In this document: positions 25,421-34,603 of the stretch, piece by piece | How the letters are laid out: each line of letters starts with the position of its first letter | Numbering within the stretch: position 1 is the stretch's first letter | DNA from: CAYWPG01 sp964460035 | GTDB lineage: Bacteria > Pseudomonadota > Gammaproteobacteria > Nitrococcales > AK92 | Direction: 5' to 3' | DNA: 54,116 nt | Assembly (NCBI GenBank): GCA_964460035.1 | Contig: CAYWPG010000026.1 | Span: 1 to 54,116, forward strand | Position numbers and translations under genes: made by a program | Notes under the pieces: model-generated | What the model was told of the DNA's origin: nothing | Databases searched by the model: none | What the model saw: the letters and a program-made list of their open reading frames with translations, nothing else

Positions 25421-26605
25421 TCAAAGCCGGCTGCCGGGCTGCGCGGCATTGCCCTGCTCGAGCCGGCGTATGGCCGCCTCGCCCTGGGCCGATAACTGCT
25501 CCAGGCGATCGATCTGTTCGTCCAGGCGCGGCAAGGCGTCGCGCCGGTACCGCGATACTTCGTCGATGGCCCCCATCACATCGGCAAAGGCCTTTTCCAG
25601 CACCTCCATATTCAGCATCGTCGAGGCCGCGCGGTTCTGGATCTCCACGCCCTGGCTGCGCAACGCCTGAGCGGTACCGCCTATTAGCTGCGACGTGGTG
25701 GTATTCAGCGCCTCCACCCTGTCCAGCACCAGGCGCTGATTGGCCAGCGCCAGCGCGACGGTTACCGCCACATTGAGCGCGGAGACCGTGACGTTGATAG
25801 CACGATCCACGCCGCGCATCAGCTCTCGGTTGTTGCGGATTACCACTTCCAGCGCCAGAACGCCCTGCTGGCTTACCGCCAATTGCTGCTGCAGATCAAC
25901 GATGCGCTGGCGCAACGGAAAGAGCAGCTCTTCCTCGATGAAGCGGCGCTTCGGATCGGTTTCCGTCAATCCGGCAGCAATTTCGCTCAGGCGGCCGTCG
26001 ATCAGGCGACCCAGATCGATCTGGCGGCGCAACTGCACGAGCAGGCCACGCAAGGCCTCCTGATCGTCGGCCAGCGTCAGGTTATCCCGCCGTAGCATCT
26101 CCTTGCCCGCGTCCAGGTCGCGAATAATCGCATCCAGCGCTTCCTGGGAGGTTTCGAATTTATGAAAGTAGCGCTGCAGGCGATTGCCCACGCCGGGAAT
26201 AAATGAGAGCACTCTAGCCAGCCCGCCGGTGGATAACTCGTAGCGGTGAGGGTCGAGCTCCTGCATTTTGCCGCGTAATTCCACCAGCGCCTGGGCCACC
26301 GGCCCGCCCTCGTCGCCCTGATGAGCGAGCTTGCGAATCGGCGCTTGCAGCATCGCGCTGCGATGTGCCGCCTGACGCTGAACGTCCAGTCCCATGTTGT
26401 CCACCGCCTGACGCTGGCGATCGGCCCCGCCTTCGGCCTCTCCCAACGCCAGCACATCGCGCACGAAGGCTTCGGCCAGCGCCGTCAGCTCAGGATCGGG
26501 CTCCTGCGTAGCGGGCTCGCTTTCCTTCGCCACCCGGGCGGCGATCTCCTCTACTGGAAGCGACAGGTCCAAGCGGTCTGTCGCCGTCTTGTCCGACTCG
26601 GTCAT
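25421..26605 (-). CDS. toxic anion resistance protein, TelA family
   Basis: The 394-aa cytoplasmic protein matches the TelA/KlaA family: ALVELRGKMQELDPHRYELS, then a glycine-rich LSFIPGVGNRLQRYFHKFET and long helical stretches with many Gln and Arg (RQRIVDLQQQLAVSQQGVL). Family members give tellurite, colicin or antimicrobial tolerance by an unknown mechanism. The start is the ATG complementary to 26603-26605, with GGGGAG closely upstream. It follows the XpaC-like gene by 19 bp, so the two form an operon, a pairing widely seen for this family. Confidence 0.9.
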   Translation of the reverse strand: MTESDKTATDRLDLSLPVEEIAARVAKESEPATQEPDPELTALAEAFVRDVLALGEAEGGADRQRQAVDNMGLDVQRQAAHRSAMLQAPIRKLAHQGDEGGPVAQALVELRGKMQELDPHRYELSTGGLARVLSFIPGVGNRLQRYFHKFETSQEALDAIIRDLDAGKEMLRRDNLTLADDQEALRGLLVQLRRQIDLGRLIDGRLSEIAAGLTETDPKRRFIEEELLFPLRQRIVDLQQQLAVSQQGVLALEVVIRNNRELMRGVDRAINVTVSALNVAVTVALALANQRLVLDRVEALNTTTSQLIGGTAQALRSQGVEIQNRAASTMLNMEVLEKAFADVMGAIDEVSRYRRDALPRLDEQIDRLEQLSAQGEAAIRRLEQGNAAQPGSRL

Positions 26606-26624
26606 TGCACTCCCCTTCGCCATG

Positions 26625-27566
26625 TCAGGCGCTGCGTCCGTAGAGCGCAGCCTTGTCGATAAACCTTCGCAGCTCCTGCAAAGCCTGATCGGCGGCAATA
26701 GTCGCTTGCGGCCGATCGGTCTCCACTCTGGCGACCGCTACGGCGGCATGATCCAGCGCCGTCATTGCCGCTTCGTTGCGTGCGCTGAGCTCGCCCAGCC
26801 GGCGCTCGGTATCGTCCACCAGCGCGAGCCGCCGCCGCAGCGCCTCGCGCTCCTGCACGGGCAGGCGCGAGTCCTCGCGCTGCAGACGCCGCCGCACGAA
26901 ATCGGCATCTATAGCGGCGACGCCGTCGGCCAGCGATGCCATCGCATACAAGGTGTCCACCGCACTGCGGCAAACCTCCGCCACCAGACCGCGCGAACGC
27001 TCCAGGGTGACTTCGCGCGGATCGAACTTGGCCTGCAGCACGTCCAGCGCGCGACCGTAACGGGTGTAGAGCCGGTCCGCCTGCATCGCAAGATCGGGAC
27101 GGCGTGCGGCAAGCAACCGGCGCTTGGCCTCGCAGAGCGCAAGCACAACGTCGTCGGCACCGGCCGGCGGCCGCTGCGGATCGAGTACCGCGATACCTGC
27201 CTCCCTCTGCTCACGCTCCAGCTCGGCGCGCCGGCGCTCGGCCTCAGCGTCGCGGGCCGCTTCGAGCCGGCGCTGCGCACGGGCCGCCCGCCACTGTCGC
27301 CACCGCCGCTCCAGCGGCACCTCGACGGCGATCGCCGCCAGGCCCGTCAGCCAACCGCCCAGGGTGGGGCTGAAGCCTCCCCATAAGGAAGTGAGCCAGA
27401 GCAGAAAGGCGATCGAAGGCACCACGAACCAGTAGCGCACCACAACCTGCCAGCGCCGGGGCGGCTCGTTGGGCACGGCCACGCCCGGATTCAGCATCCC
27501 TATGAAAAACCAAGGGATACACGAGACCAGCAAGCCATAGGCGAAGCCTTGAAGAAATCCCAGCAT
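26625..27566 (-). CDS. XpaC-like membrane protein (TelA partner)
   Basis: The 313-aa protein has N-terminal transmembrane helices (GFAYGLLVSCIPWFFIGMLN, FVVPSIAFLLWLTSLWGG) and a third hydrophobic segment (LGGWLTGLAAIAVEV). A long charged helical region follows, ending in an XpaC-like helical domain. XpaC proteins are annotated as needed for hydrolysis of a phosphatase indicator dye, but their true function is unknown. The genetic link to TelA, with 19 bp between them, suggests a joint membrane-stress role. Confidence 0.72.
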   Translation of the reverse strand: MLGFLQGFAYGLLVSCIPWFFIGMLNPGVAVPNEPPRRWQVVVRYWFVVPSIAFLLWLTSLWGGFSPTLGGWLTGLAAIAVEVPLERRWRQWRAARAQRRLEAARDAEAERRRAELEREQREAGIAVLDPQRPPAGADDVVLALCEAKRRLLAARRPDLAMQADRLYTRYGRALDVLQAKFDPREVTLERSRGLVAEVCRSAVDTLYAMASLADGVAAIDADFVRRRLQREDSRLPVQEREALRRRLALVDDTERRLGELSARNEAAMTALDHAAVAVARVETDRPQATIAADQALQELRRFIDKAALYGRSA

Positions 27567-27913
27567 GGACTGTAACCCTGCACGTTAACCGCAATCCCGG
27601 CGTTACCCACTGAGCCGCCTGTGCCGTATAGGCTCTGACAAGACGAAATCGCCGCCCTGCTGCCAAGATTGGGGCGAGCAGAGCCATTTCTCACCTGATT
27701 AATCCCTTAGACCATTGCGATCTCGACTGGTTGGCAGGGCATGGAACCGGCTCTCGGCCTACCAGTCCATGGACCGGGGCGATAGTGTGCGGGTCAAGCA
27801 GTCACAAGCGCAGGGGAGACTCGTCGGTGGGAGCGTTGCGCAGTGTGCGGGAATCGCCGGGATGGGAAGGGCAGCGGGGCAGCGAGTCGATGGCCGCCCC
27901 GCCGCGATAGCCT
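27567..27913. other. 347-bp gap upstream of the xpaC-telA operon
   Basis: I see no gene. The region must hold the promoter of the leftward xpaC-telA operon and the 3' end of the leftward short-chain dehydrogenase transcript. No clear hairpin with a T-run and no convincing promoter are visible. Confidence 0.4.
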
Positions 27914-28822
27914 TCAGGCTTTGCTCTTGAGCGCTTCGGCCGCCTTGGTCAGCTCGAGCCGGCCCTGAACACCGCCGGTCTCCGGCACCAGATCGTCGGC
28001 GCGCGCCGCAATCTCCTCGAAGCGGGCGGCGATCTGCTCGGCCGCGTCCTCGGCATCGCCGATGTACACGCCCTTGGTCAGAGTAATGTGCGCCACCTCG
28101 AAGGAGCCTGCACCGGCGGCGATGATCGTCCGATTAGGAGCGTGCTCGGAAGCGAGGAAGACGACTGCCGGCGATACCAGCTCCGGCTTGAGCTGACGCA
28201 GCACTTCCTCGGGCATCAGGTTCTCGGTCATGGCCGTGGCTGCCGTCGGCGCCAGGCTGTTGACGTGGATGCCATACTTGGCGCCTTCCAGGCTCAGCGT
28301 CTGCATCAATCCCACCAGGCCAAGCTTGGCAGCGCTGTAGTTCGACTGCCCAAAGTTGCCGTACAGCCCGGAGGAAGACGTGGTCATGATGATGCGGCCG
28401 TACTTCTGCTCGCGCATGATCTCCCACACGGCCTTGGTGCAGTACACTGACCCCATCAGGTGCACGTCCAGCACCAGGCGGAACTCGTCCAGCGTCATCT
28501 TCTGGAACGTGCGATCGCGCAGAATGCCGGCGTTGTTGACCAAAATGTCCACACGCCCCCAAGTGTCCATGGTCTGCTTCACCATGGCCTCGACAGCGGC
28601 GACGTCAGTTACGGAGGCACCATTGGCGATGGCCTCGCCGCCCGCGGCGCGGATCTCCTCTACCACTTTCAGCGCATTGGCAGAAGGCGCGCCGGTGGCA
28701 TCGCCCAGATCGTTAACGACCACCTTGGCACCACGCTTGGCAAGCGCCAGCGCATGGCAGCGGCCCAGCCCCCCGCCTGCCCCGGTCACAATGGCTACGC
28801 GCCCTTCCAAGCTGATATTCAT
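27914..28822 (-). CDS. short-chain dehydrogenase, (3R)-hydroxyacyl-CoA dehydrogenase-like
   Basis: The 302-aa NAD(P)-dependent enzyme has the SDR motifs TGAGGGLGRCHALALAKRGA (cofactor loop), NNAGILRDRTF, catalytic Ser in TTSSSGLYG and YSAAK. GILRDRTFQKM and the C-terminal extension past the core match the dehydrogenase half of peroxisomal-type multifunctional enzyme 2, so a 3-hydroxyacyl-CoA substrate is likely. AGGAGG precedes the ATG complementary to 28820-28822. Together with the nearby acyl-CoA dehydrogenases and thioesterase it suggests beta-oxidation of an unusual acid. Confidence 0.9.
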   Translation of the reverse strand: MNISLEGRVAIVTGAGGGLGRCHALALAKRGAKVVVNDLGDATGAPSANALKVVEEIRAAGGEAIANGASVTDVAAVEAMVKQTMDTWGRVDILVNNAGILRDRTFQKMTLDEFRLVLDVHLMGSVYCTKAVWEIMREQKYGRIIMTTSSSGLYGNFGQSNYSAAKLGLVGLMQTLSLEGAKYGIHVNSLAPTAATAMTENLMPEEVLRQLKPELVSPAVVFLASEHAPNRTIIAAGAGSFEVAHITLTKGVYIGDAEDAAEQIAARFEEIAARADDLVPETGGVQGRLELTKAAEALKSKA

Positions 28823-29071
28823 CGTCGAAACCTCCTGAGCCGCATTTCGTTATTCATCTGTATACGCCCCCCGCCAATGGCGCGGGACCAAGAGCCTGGT
28901 TAGAGTAGCGGCACAGTAAACGGCTGGCTAGGGGCTGTTCTCACATTTGGCGCCCCGCAGCGACAGAGATGCACGGCCAGGGGGCTGCTCTTACCGGTGG
29001 CCTGCGCGCTGATCGAGCAGCGAGCCACTTCGCTTAATTCTCCATCCTGTGGGCAGAGCAAAACGTTACTG

Positions 29072-29099
29072 CGCCGATGCGCCGTGCGGCGCATCGGCG
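29072..29099 (-). terminator. terminator-like hairpin after hsp20
   Basis: A perfect 12-bp stem (CGCCGATGCGCC / GGCGCATCGGCG) with loop GTGC begins 9 bases past the hsp20 stop on the minus strand. About nine bases beyond it the minus strand reads GTTTTG, a weak T-run. Confidence 0.65.
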
Positions 29100-29107
29100 G
29101 CGTTCGA

Positions 29108-29620
29108 TCACTGGACTTGAATCTTACGGCGCTTGGCGCCTTCCAGCTTGGGCATGATCAGCTCGAGAATGCCGTCCTCGAGCGACGCTTTCGCCTTCTC
29201 GGCGTCTATGGCCGTAGGCAGCGTGATACTGCGCACGAAGCTGCCGCGGGCGATCTCGCTGCGGAAGTAATCGCCCTCCTCTTCCTGCTCCTCATACACG
29301 CTGCTGCCACGGATGGTTACGCTATTTTCGTCCACCGCGATGTCCAGATCCTCCTTGCGCACGCCTGGAACTTCGGCGCGCAGCACCACCTCATTGTCGC
29401 GCTCTATCACATCGACGTTGAGCACGCGCGTGTCCATCATCAAATCGCTGCCGCGGAGTCTCCCCAGCAGGGGACGCTGAAACATGCGAATAGGTAGCAG
29501 TTCGTCGAAAAACCGTTCCACCTCTTCGAACGGCGACAGCAGCCGCTGCGGGCGGCCACGCTGGAGCTGACCGCCGTCGGACGAACGGGTCGCCACTTCC
29601 TGCTGGTTCTGCTTTGCCAT
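29108..29620 (-). CDS. small heat-shock protein, Hsp20 family
   Basis: The 170-aa holdase chaperone carries an alpha-crystallin domain in its C-terminal two thirds: VDVIERDNEVVLRAEVPGVR, KEDLDIAVDENSVTIRG, the hydrophobic FVRSITLPTAID, and the terminal SLEDGILELIMPKLEGAKRR, which holds the usual GxLxxxxPK-type end. The start is the ATG complementary to 29618-29620, with a strong GAGGAGG five bases upstream. No CIRCE or ROSE element is visible in the short upstream stretch. Confidence 0.94.
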   Translation of the reverse strand: MAKQNQQEVATRSSDGGQLQRGRPQRLLSPFEEVERFFDELLPIRMFQRPLLGRLRGSDLMMDTRVLNVDVIERDNEVVLRAEVPGVRKEDLDIAVDENSVTIRGSSVYEEQEEEGDYFRSEIARGSFVRSITLPTAIDAEKAKASLEDGILELIMPKLEGAKRRKIQVQ

Positions 29621-29814
29621 AGTCCACCTCCTCGGGTCTGGCCCAATGACCGTAGTGACAGCCACCACACGCTGGCAGGAGCATGGGTGGATTCGCTGCA
29701 CTACCTGGGGTCGAGATGGAGCCTCTCAAGGCACCTCTGATACACCGACGCTCTCGGAAACGGACGGAAGAACGCCGGACAAGCGCGGTGTCCTGCCCGG
29801 CATGCTGAAGATCG

Positions 29815-31230
29815 TCAGCGGTATACGGTGCGGATTTCCAAGAACTCCGACATGCCCCACTTGCCTTTCTCTCGACCTATGCCCGAGTGGCGGAAGCCAC
29901 CGAATGGGGCGAACGGGTTGGCGCGAGCGCTATTGATGAACACTTGCCCGGTACGCAGCTGGCTGGCGATGCGGGCGGCACGCTCGGTATCGGCCGACCA
30001 GACGGCGCCGGAAAGACCATAGGGCGTCCCGTTGGCGATGGCGACCGCCTCCTGCTCGTCCTTGTACGGGATGATGCTCAACACCGGCCCGAATATCTCT
30101 TCTTGAGCTATACGCGAGCTGGGGTCGACATTGCCGAACACGGTGGGCCGCACGAAATACCCCCGTTCCAGCCCCTCGGGCACTCCCGGCCCTCCAGCTA
30201 CCAGCGTATGCCCCTCTGCCACGCCGATCTGCAAATACTCCTGCACCTTGTCGCGCTGCATGGCGGAGGCCAACGGTCCCAGCCGCGTCTTCTCGTCCAG
30301 CGGATCGCCGGGCACATAAGCTTGCGCCACGGCAGCCGCGATCTGGCAGGCCTGGTCGTGCAACTGCTCCGGCACCAGCAATCGGGTAAGCGCAATGCAG
30401 GTCTGGCCAGAGTTGAGCATGCACATGCCCAGCGTGTTCTGAACAGCGGTCTGCAAATCCGCGTCCGGCAAGACGACCGAAGCGGACTTGCCGCCCAGTT
30501 CCAGTGCCACTCGCTTGAAATCCTCCGCCGCGGCATGAAAAACCTGCCGCCCGGTTCGGGTGGAACCGGTGAAGGAGAGCATATCGACTTGCGGATGCTC
30601 GATCAGTGCCTGACCGACCTCGCTGCCCAACCCGCCAACCACGTTGAACACGCCCGGCGGCAACCCGATCGCCTCCACCATCTCGGCCAGCATGAAAGCA
30701 CTGAGCGGCGCGATCTCACTGGGCTTGAGCACCACCGTACAGCCGGCCGCCAAGGCCGGTATCACCTTGAGAACGATCTGGTTGAGCGGATAGTTCCAAG
30801 GCGTAATACAGCCCACGACTCCGACCGGGGTATGCTGAACCTCGGCATTGCCTACCGTTTCGACGAATTCGTACTCCTGCAGCACCTGCATGTAAGTGCC
30901 GACCATGCTGGTGGGCAACTTCGCCTGGAACGCCCGCGAAGCTGCAATAGGCATGCCCACTTCACGGGTAATCGTGACCGCGAGCTCTTCGGTGCGCGCC
31001 TCCAGCTGCTCCTGCAGCGCTCCCAGATACTTCAGCCGCTCTTCCCGAGAGGTCTGAGACCACGCCGGAAAAGCGCGGCGAGCCGCCATGACGGCCTCGT
31101 GCATAAGCTCGGCACTGGCCCCGGAGATAGTAGTAAGCACCTCGCCGGTTCCCGGCTCGAACACTTCGATCGGACGCCCGCCACCGGGAACCCAGCGACC
31201 GTCAATGAACACCTTATCGTATGCCTGCAT
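29815..31230 (-). CDS. NAD(P)-dependent aldehyde dehydrogenase
   Basis: The 471-aa enzyme oxidises an aldehyde to the acid. The catalytic Cys278 is in NSGQTCIALTRL; the general base Glu244 is in LELGGKSASV; the cofactor-binding stretch TPWNYPLNQIVLKV is at about 143-156 and GSTRTGRQVF at 222-231. The C-terminus NPFAPFGGFRHSGIGREKG is typical. The start is the ATG complementary to 31228-31230, with AAGGAG about ten bases upstream. Substrate cannot be read from the sequence; betaine-aldehyde and coniferyl-aldehyde classes are both close. Confidence 0.94.
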   Translation of the reverse strand: MQAYDKVFIDGRWVPGGGRPIEVFEPGTGEVLTTISGASAELMHEAVMAARRAFPAWSQTSREERLKYLGALQEQLEARTEELAVTITREVGMPIAASRAFQAKLPTSMVGTYMQVLQEYEFVETVGNAEVQHTPVGVVGCITPWNYPLNQIVLKVIPALAAGCTVVLKPSEIAPLSAFMLAEMVEAIGLPPGVFNVVGGLGSEVGQALIEHPQVDMLSFTGSTRTGRQVFHAAAEDFKRVALELGGKSASVVLPDADLQTAVQNTLGMCMLNSGQTCIALTRLLVPEQLHDQACQIAAAVAQAYVPGDPLDEKTRLGPLASAMQRDKVQEYLQIGVAEGHTLVAGGPGVPEGLERGYFVRPTVFGNVDPSSRIAQEEIFGPVLSIIPYKDEQEAVAIANGTPYGLSGAVWSADTERAARIASQLRTGQVFINSARANPFAPFGGFRHSGIGREKGKWGMSEFLEIRTVYR

Positions 31231-31738
31231 GGAAAAGCCGCTCCTTCGATTCGTTTGAATAGAACGTCGATGGGACTGAAGTCGAAGCGTTCGGCGCTTA
31301 TGCCCAAAGGACATGGCTTGCGAACGTCGCAAACACCGTACGCGCGGAATCCGCGGTCAGAGCGGCTTAGAAATCATTGTTGCAGCGCAAACAGGTTGCG
31401 CGCATGAATTAACGGCTTCAAACAAAGCCCCGACGCGCAAACCGGCATCCCGACAAATCCGCGCGGCATCCCCGCAGCCTCGGACGGCAACTGGCAACGG
31501 CTCGCGAATTGCCGGCTCCGCATGCTGCGCTGGGTTTATGACCTCAGATTCAGCTGCTCTGACTCGGTAGTAATAACATTATTCGGTAGCCCAAGACCAC
31601 TGGCAGAGGATCGATAAACGGCAGCGAATAGGTCGCCAAGCCATTGTTTGCCCTGCGGCCGCCAATGGCGAATGGCTTGCAGGGTTCAAGCTGACGCATC
31701 GCGGGCTTGTACGACAAGAATGTGCCGTTGCGGGGAAT
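31231..31738. other. 508-bp intergenic region with several short repeats
   Basis: No gene is visible between the aldehyde dehydrogenase start and the end of the hybrid kinase gene. It contains GCGCAA/TTGCGC (31385-31401), a TCGGTAG direct repeat around AATAACATTATT (31564-31589), and CAAGCCATT/AATGGCTTG (31637-31679). Being upstream of the leftward dehydrogenase, the first two may be operators. Confidence 0.45.
31564..31589. repeat. direct repeat TCGGTAG with palindromic centre
   Basis: TCGGTAG occurs at 31564-31570 and 31583-31589, a 19-bp period that places both copies on nearly the same DNA face. The spacer holds AATAA-CA-TTATT. It is a possible regulator site for the aldehyde dehydrogenase gene, though over 300 bp from its start. 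Confidence 0.35.
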
Positions 31739-33769
31739 TTATGGCCTGCTTAGCAAAGCGGTTAACTCCTCGAGCTTGACGGGCTTGACCAGCCTGCGAT
31801 CGAACCCCGCAACATGGGCGCGCCGCTCTATATCGTTGCCGCTGTACCCGCTGAGCGCGATCAGCGTGGGCTGCTTGCCGTTGCTGGCGGCGCGTGCGCG
31901 GCGCGCCACCTCGAAGCCATCCATACCGGGCAAGCCGATATCGATGATGGCAACATCCGGCCGCACCGACAGCAGTTTCCGCAAACCTTCCGTACCGCTG
32001 CTGGCCGTTTGCACCTCGTGTCCAAGCTCCTGCAACAGCTCACGCAAGGTATCGCGCGCATCCTCGTTATCCTCGATGATCAGCACTTGCCGCCGCGACG
32101 ACGTTGGGTGGCTATGAGGCTGCGACGACGGTTCGATCTGCTCCATCGCCTGGACATCCAGCGGCAGGCAAACGCGGAACGTGCTGCCGCGGCCGCTACC
32201 CTCGCTGTAGGCCCGCACAGTGCCGCCGTGCATCTCTACCAGGTTGCGCACCAGGGTCAGACCTATGCCCAGTCCGCCCTGACGCCGGTCTATTGCCGGG
32301 TCCAACTGCACGAACAAATCGAAAATCCGCGGCAGACTCTCCGGCGGAATGCCTTGTCCGTCGTCGGCCACTTCCAAGACCGCCCAATCCCGGCCGGCCT
32401 TCGTTTCGCGTGCAATCCGAACGGCGATATGGCCGCCGCGCGGCGTATACTTGGCGGCATTCGTGAGCAGATTGCCGATCACCTGCTCCATGCGCATGCG
32501 GTCCGCACAAAGCGGAAACGCTTGCCCCTCTACATCTATGACCAGCGCCTGGCCGCGGCTCGCAAACAGGGACGCATTCAGCTGTGCCGCATGACGCGCA
32601 ACCACGGCTAGGTCCAGCGGAGCCCGCCGCAAGGCGATTTTTCCGCGGGTGATCCGCGAAACATCCAATAAATCGTCGACCAAACGAGTCAGATGCAGCA
32701 CTTGCCGCTCGCATAGGGCACGCAGGCGCTCGGTGCGTTCCGCGTCGTCGCCGGCACGGTCCAGCAAAGCAAGCGCCCCAGCGATACCCGCCAGCGGATT
32801 GCGCAGCTCGTGCGCCAACATCGCCAGAAACTCATCCTTGCGCCTATTGGCCAGGCGCGCCTCGTCGGCCAGCTCCTCGGTATGGCGCTGCGCTTGCACC
32901 AACTCGGTCACCTCGAAAGCCAGCACGAAGACCCCGCCAGGATCGCCGACAATGTCAGGAAGCGGTTGAAAGAAGAAAGAAAAGTAGCGCGTGGGCTTGG
33001 GGGCGTGCCGCAGGCGAATCTCCAGCGCGTTGGCTGCGAAGGCCTTACCGGTTTCATGTACGCGCTTGATCAGATCGACGATGCCCTGCTCCTCCAGCTC
33101 CGGCAGCGCGTCGCGCATCGCTCTGCCCAGCACCGGCCTGTGCCCGACCAGGTCCAGATAACGGTCGTTTGCCAGCTCATAGATCAGCTCAGGCCCCCTG
33201 AGCACAGCGATCGCCGCTGGCGCATCCTGAAAGGCGCGATAGAGCTGCGAGCGATAAGCGTCGACGATGCTGAGCAGCTGGGCCTCCACCTTGTCTTCCA
33301 GTTGCAGCTGCGCAAGGCCAAAGCGGTGTTCGAGGCTACCCGCCATTGTTGCGGCAATCTGCTCGGTGAGATCTTCCGGACGGTGGATAATGGCCGTTAG
33401 CTCACCTTGTGGGGTAAAGACCGGCACATTGAGCCCCGCCCAATAGCGCACTTGGGGGCTGCCATTGCTGTTGCGGACCTGGTAGCGCTGAACCTCCATG
33501 CGATCGGCTTCACGCCGCGCCATGACTCGCTCCAGCGACTCAGCCAACCTAGCGACCTGCGAGTCCGACGTCTCGCTGTAGTCGGAGAATACCTCGCCGA
33601 CGGGACGGCCGACTACGTCCTCGCGTCGCCTGTTCGTTGCCCTCAGGTAAGCGTCGTTCGCCTCTATAATCGTGAACCCCGGATCAGGCGCCAAGACAAT
33701 GCAAGGGCTGGGTACCGCCCGAAATAGGCTGGCGTACGTCCCGGAATCCAACGGGGGACAGTCATCCAT
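31739..33769 (-). CDS. cytoplasmic hybrid histidine kinase (PAS-PAS-HisKA-HATPase-REC)
   Basis: The 676-aa protein has no transmembrane segment. Two PAS domains (about 11-135 and 175-290) precede the dimerisation box LAMLAHELRNPLAGI with phospho-acceptor His320. The ATPase has an N-box (GNLLTNAAKY), a G1 box (VADDGQGIP) and a GGLGIGLTLV box. A receiver domain ends the protein, with Asp610 (IIDIGLPGMDG) and Lys in VKPVKLEEL. The signal is probably a soluble or redox cue sensed by PAS. No response regulator or phosphotransfer protein lies nearby, so the output partner is unknown. Confidence 0.93.
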   Translation of the reverse strand: MDDCPPLDSGTYASLFRAVPSPCIVLAPDPGFTIIEANDAYLRATNRRREDVVGRPVGEVFSDYSETSDSQVARLAESLERVMARREADRMEVQRYQVRNSNGSPQVRYWAGLNVPVFTPQGELTAIIHRPEDLTEQIAATMAGSLEHRFGLAQLQLEDKVEAQLLSIVDAYRSQLYRAFQDAPAAIAVLRGPELIYELANDRYLDLVGHRPVLGRAMRDALPELEEQGIVDLIKRVHETGKAFAANALEIRLRHAPKPTRYFSFFFQPLPDIVGDPGGVFVLAFEVTELVQAQRHTEELADEARLANRRKDEFLAMLAHELRNPLAGIAGALALLDRAGDDAERTERLRALCERQVLHLTRLVDDLLDVSRITRGKIALRRAPLDLAVVARHAAQLNASLFASRGQALVIDVEGQAFPLCADRMRMEQVIGNLLTNAAKYTPRGGHIAVRIARETKAGRDWAVLEVADDGQGIPPESLPRIFDLFVQLDPAIDRRQGGLGIGLTLVRNLVEMHGGTVRAYSEGSGRGSTFRVCLPLDVQAMEQIEPSSQPHSHPTSSRRQVLIIEDNEDARDTLRELLQELGHEVQTASSGTEGLRKLLSVRPDVAIIDIGLPGMDGFEVARRARAASNGKQPTLIALSGYSGNDIERRAHVAGFDRRLVKPVKLEELTALLSRP

Positions 33770-33985
33770 CTTCTCTCGTCCAAGCCCCTCCGCCCGCCGC
33801 CCTGTACGGCCAGCGAGAGAGCGGGCACGCTCTACAGCTGCGATTCAGCCGGCTTCGCCGGCAAGCTCTTACACACTTTGCCAATTTTGGGGCGATTCGC
33901 TTTAGATTCAGCGTCCGTAAGGCTACTGGCGCCTGTATACTCGTCGACTTCCACGAACACTGGCATCCCAAGGTCGCTGCTGAAC

Positions 33986-34603
33986 ATGAATTTGCGGATA
34001 GATATCGATTCGGTCAAAGGTTTTCTCGCGCCCGAGGAAGGCGCTGCGCTCTATGAGCTGGCGTGCGAAACAGCCGCGATCGGCCCGGCGCTGGAAATAG
34101 GAAGCTACTGCGGGAAATCGACGCTATACCTCGCGGCCGCCGCGGAAAAGCATGGCGGTCTGGTCTATGCCGTCGATCATCACCGAGGATCGGAGGAACA
34201 TCAGCCTGGGGAGGAGTATCACGATCCCGAGCTATACCGGGCCGAAGACGGGGTAATGGACACCTTCGTCGAATTCCGCCGTACGCTGCGGCGGGCCGGA
34301 CTGGAAGACTACGTGGTGCCCATAGTGGCGCCGTCCGCCCGGGTTGCGCGGTACTGGAACACTCCCCTGGGACTGGTGTTCATAGACGGCGGCCACAGCG
34401 AAGAGGCGGCGCAAACGGACTATCGCGCCTGGGCTCCGCGGGTAGCGCCGGGCGGGGTACTGGCCATTCACGATATCTTCCCCAACCCCGCCGATGGCGG
34501 TCAGGCGCCTTACAACATTTACCGCTTGGCGCTCGCCTCCGGCCTGTTCGACGAGCTACCGATGATCGGCACTCTGGGTCGCCTGCGCCGCAGCGCCTTC
34601 TGA
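33986..34603 (+). CDS. class I SAM-dependent methyltransferase (O-methyltransferase-like)
   Basis: The 205-aa protein has the Rossmann-type SAM site GPALEIGSYCGKSTLYLAAA, the acidic loop VYAVDHHRGSEEH, and FIDGGHSEEAAQTDYRAW with the Asp/His typical of macrocin-type and cephalosporin-hydroxylase-type O-methyltransferases. The end HDIFPNPADGGQAPYNIYRL fits that group. The ATG at 33986 has AAGG twelve bases upstream, a weak site; an upstream in-frame ATG adds 36 residues without domain content. The 3' end overlaps the convergent toroid gene by 48 bp, so the gene belongs physically to the glycosyltransferase cluster. Confidence 0.82.
   Translation: MNLRIDIDSVKGFLAPEEGAALYELACETAAIGPALEIGSYCGKSTLYLAAAAEKHGGLVYAVDHHRGSEEHQPGEEYHDPELYRAEDGVMDTFVEFRRTLRRAGLEDYVVPIVAPSARVARYWNTPLGLVFIDGGHSEEAAQTDYRAWAPRVAPGGVLAIHDIFPNPADGGQAPYNIYRLALASGLFDELPMIGTLGRLRRSAF

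Noticed and set aside
29887..31407. Open frame of about 500 codons on the plus strand across the aldehyde dehydrogenase
   Set aside because: The minus-strand gene has all catalytic motifs; the plus frame is His/Arg/Leu-rich shadow sequence.
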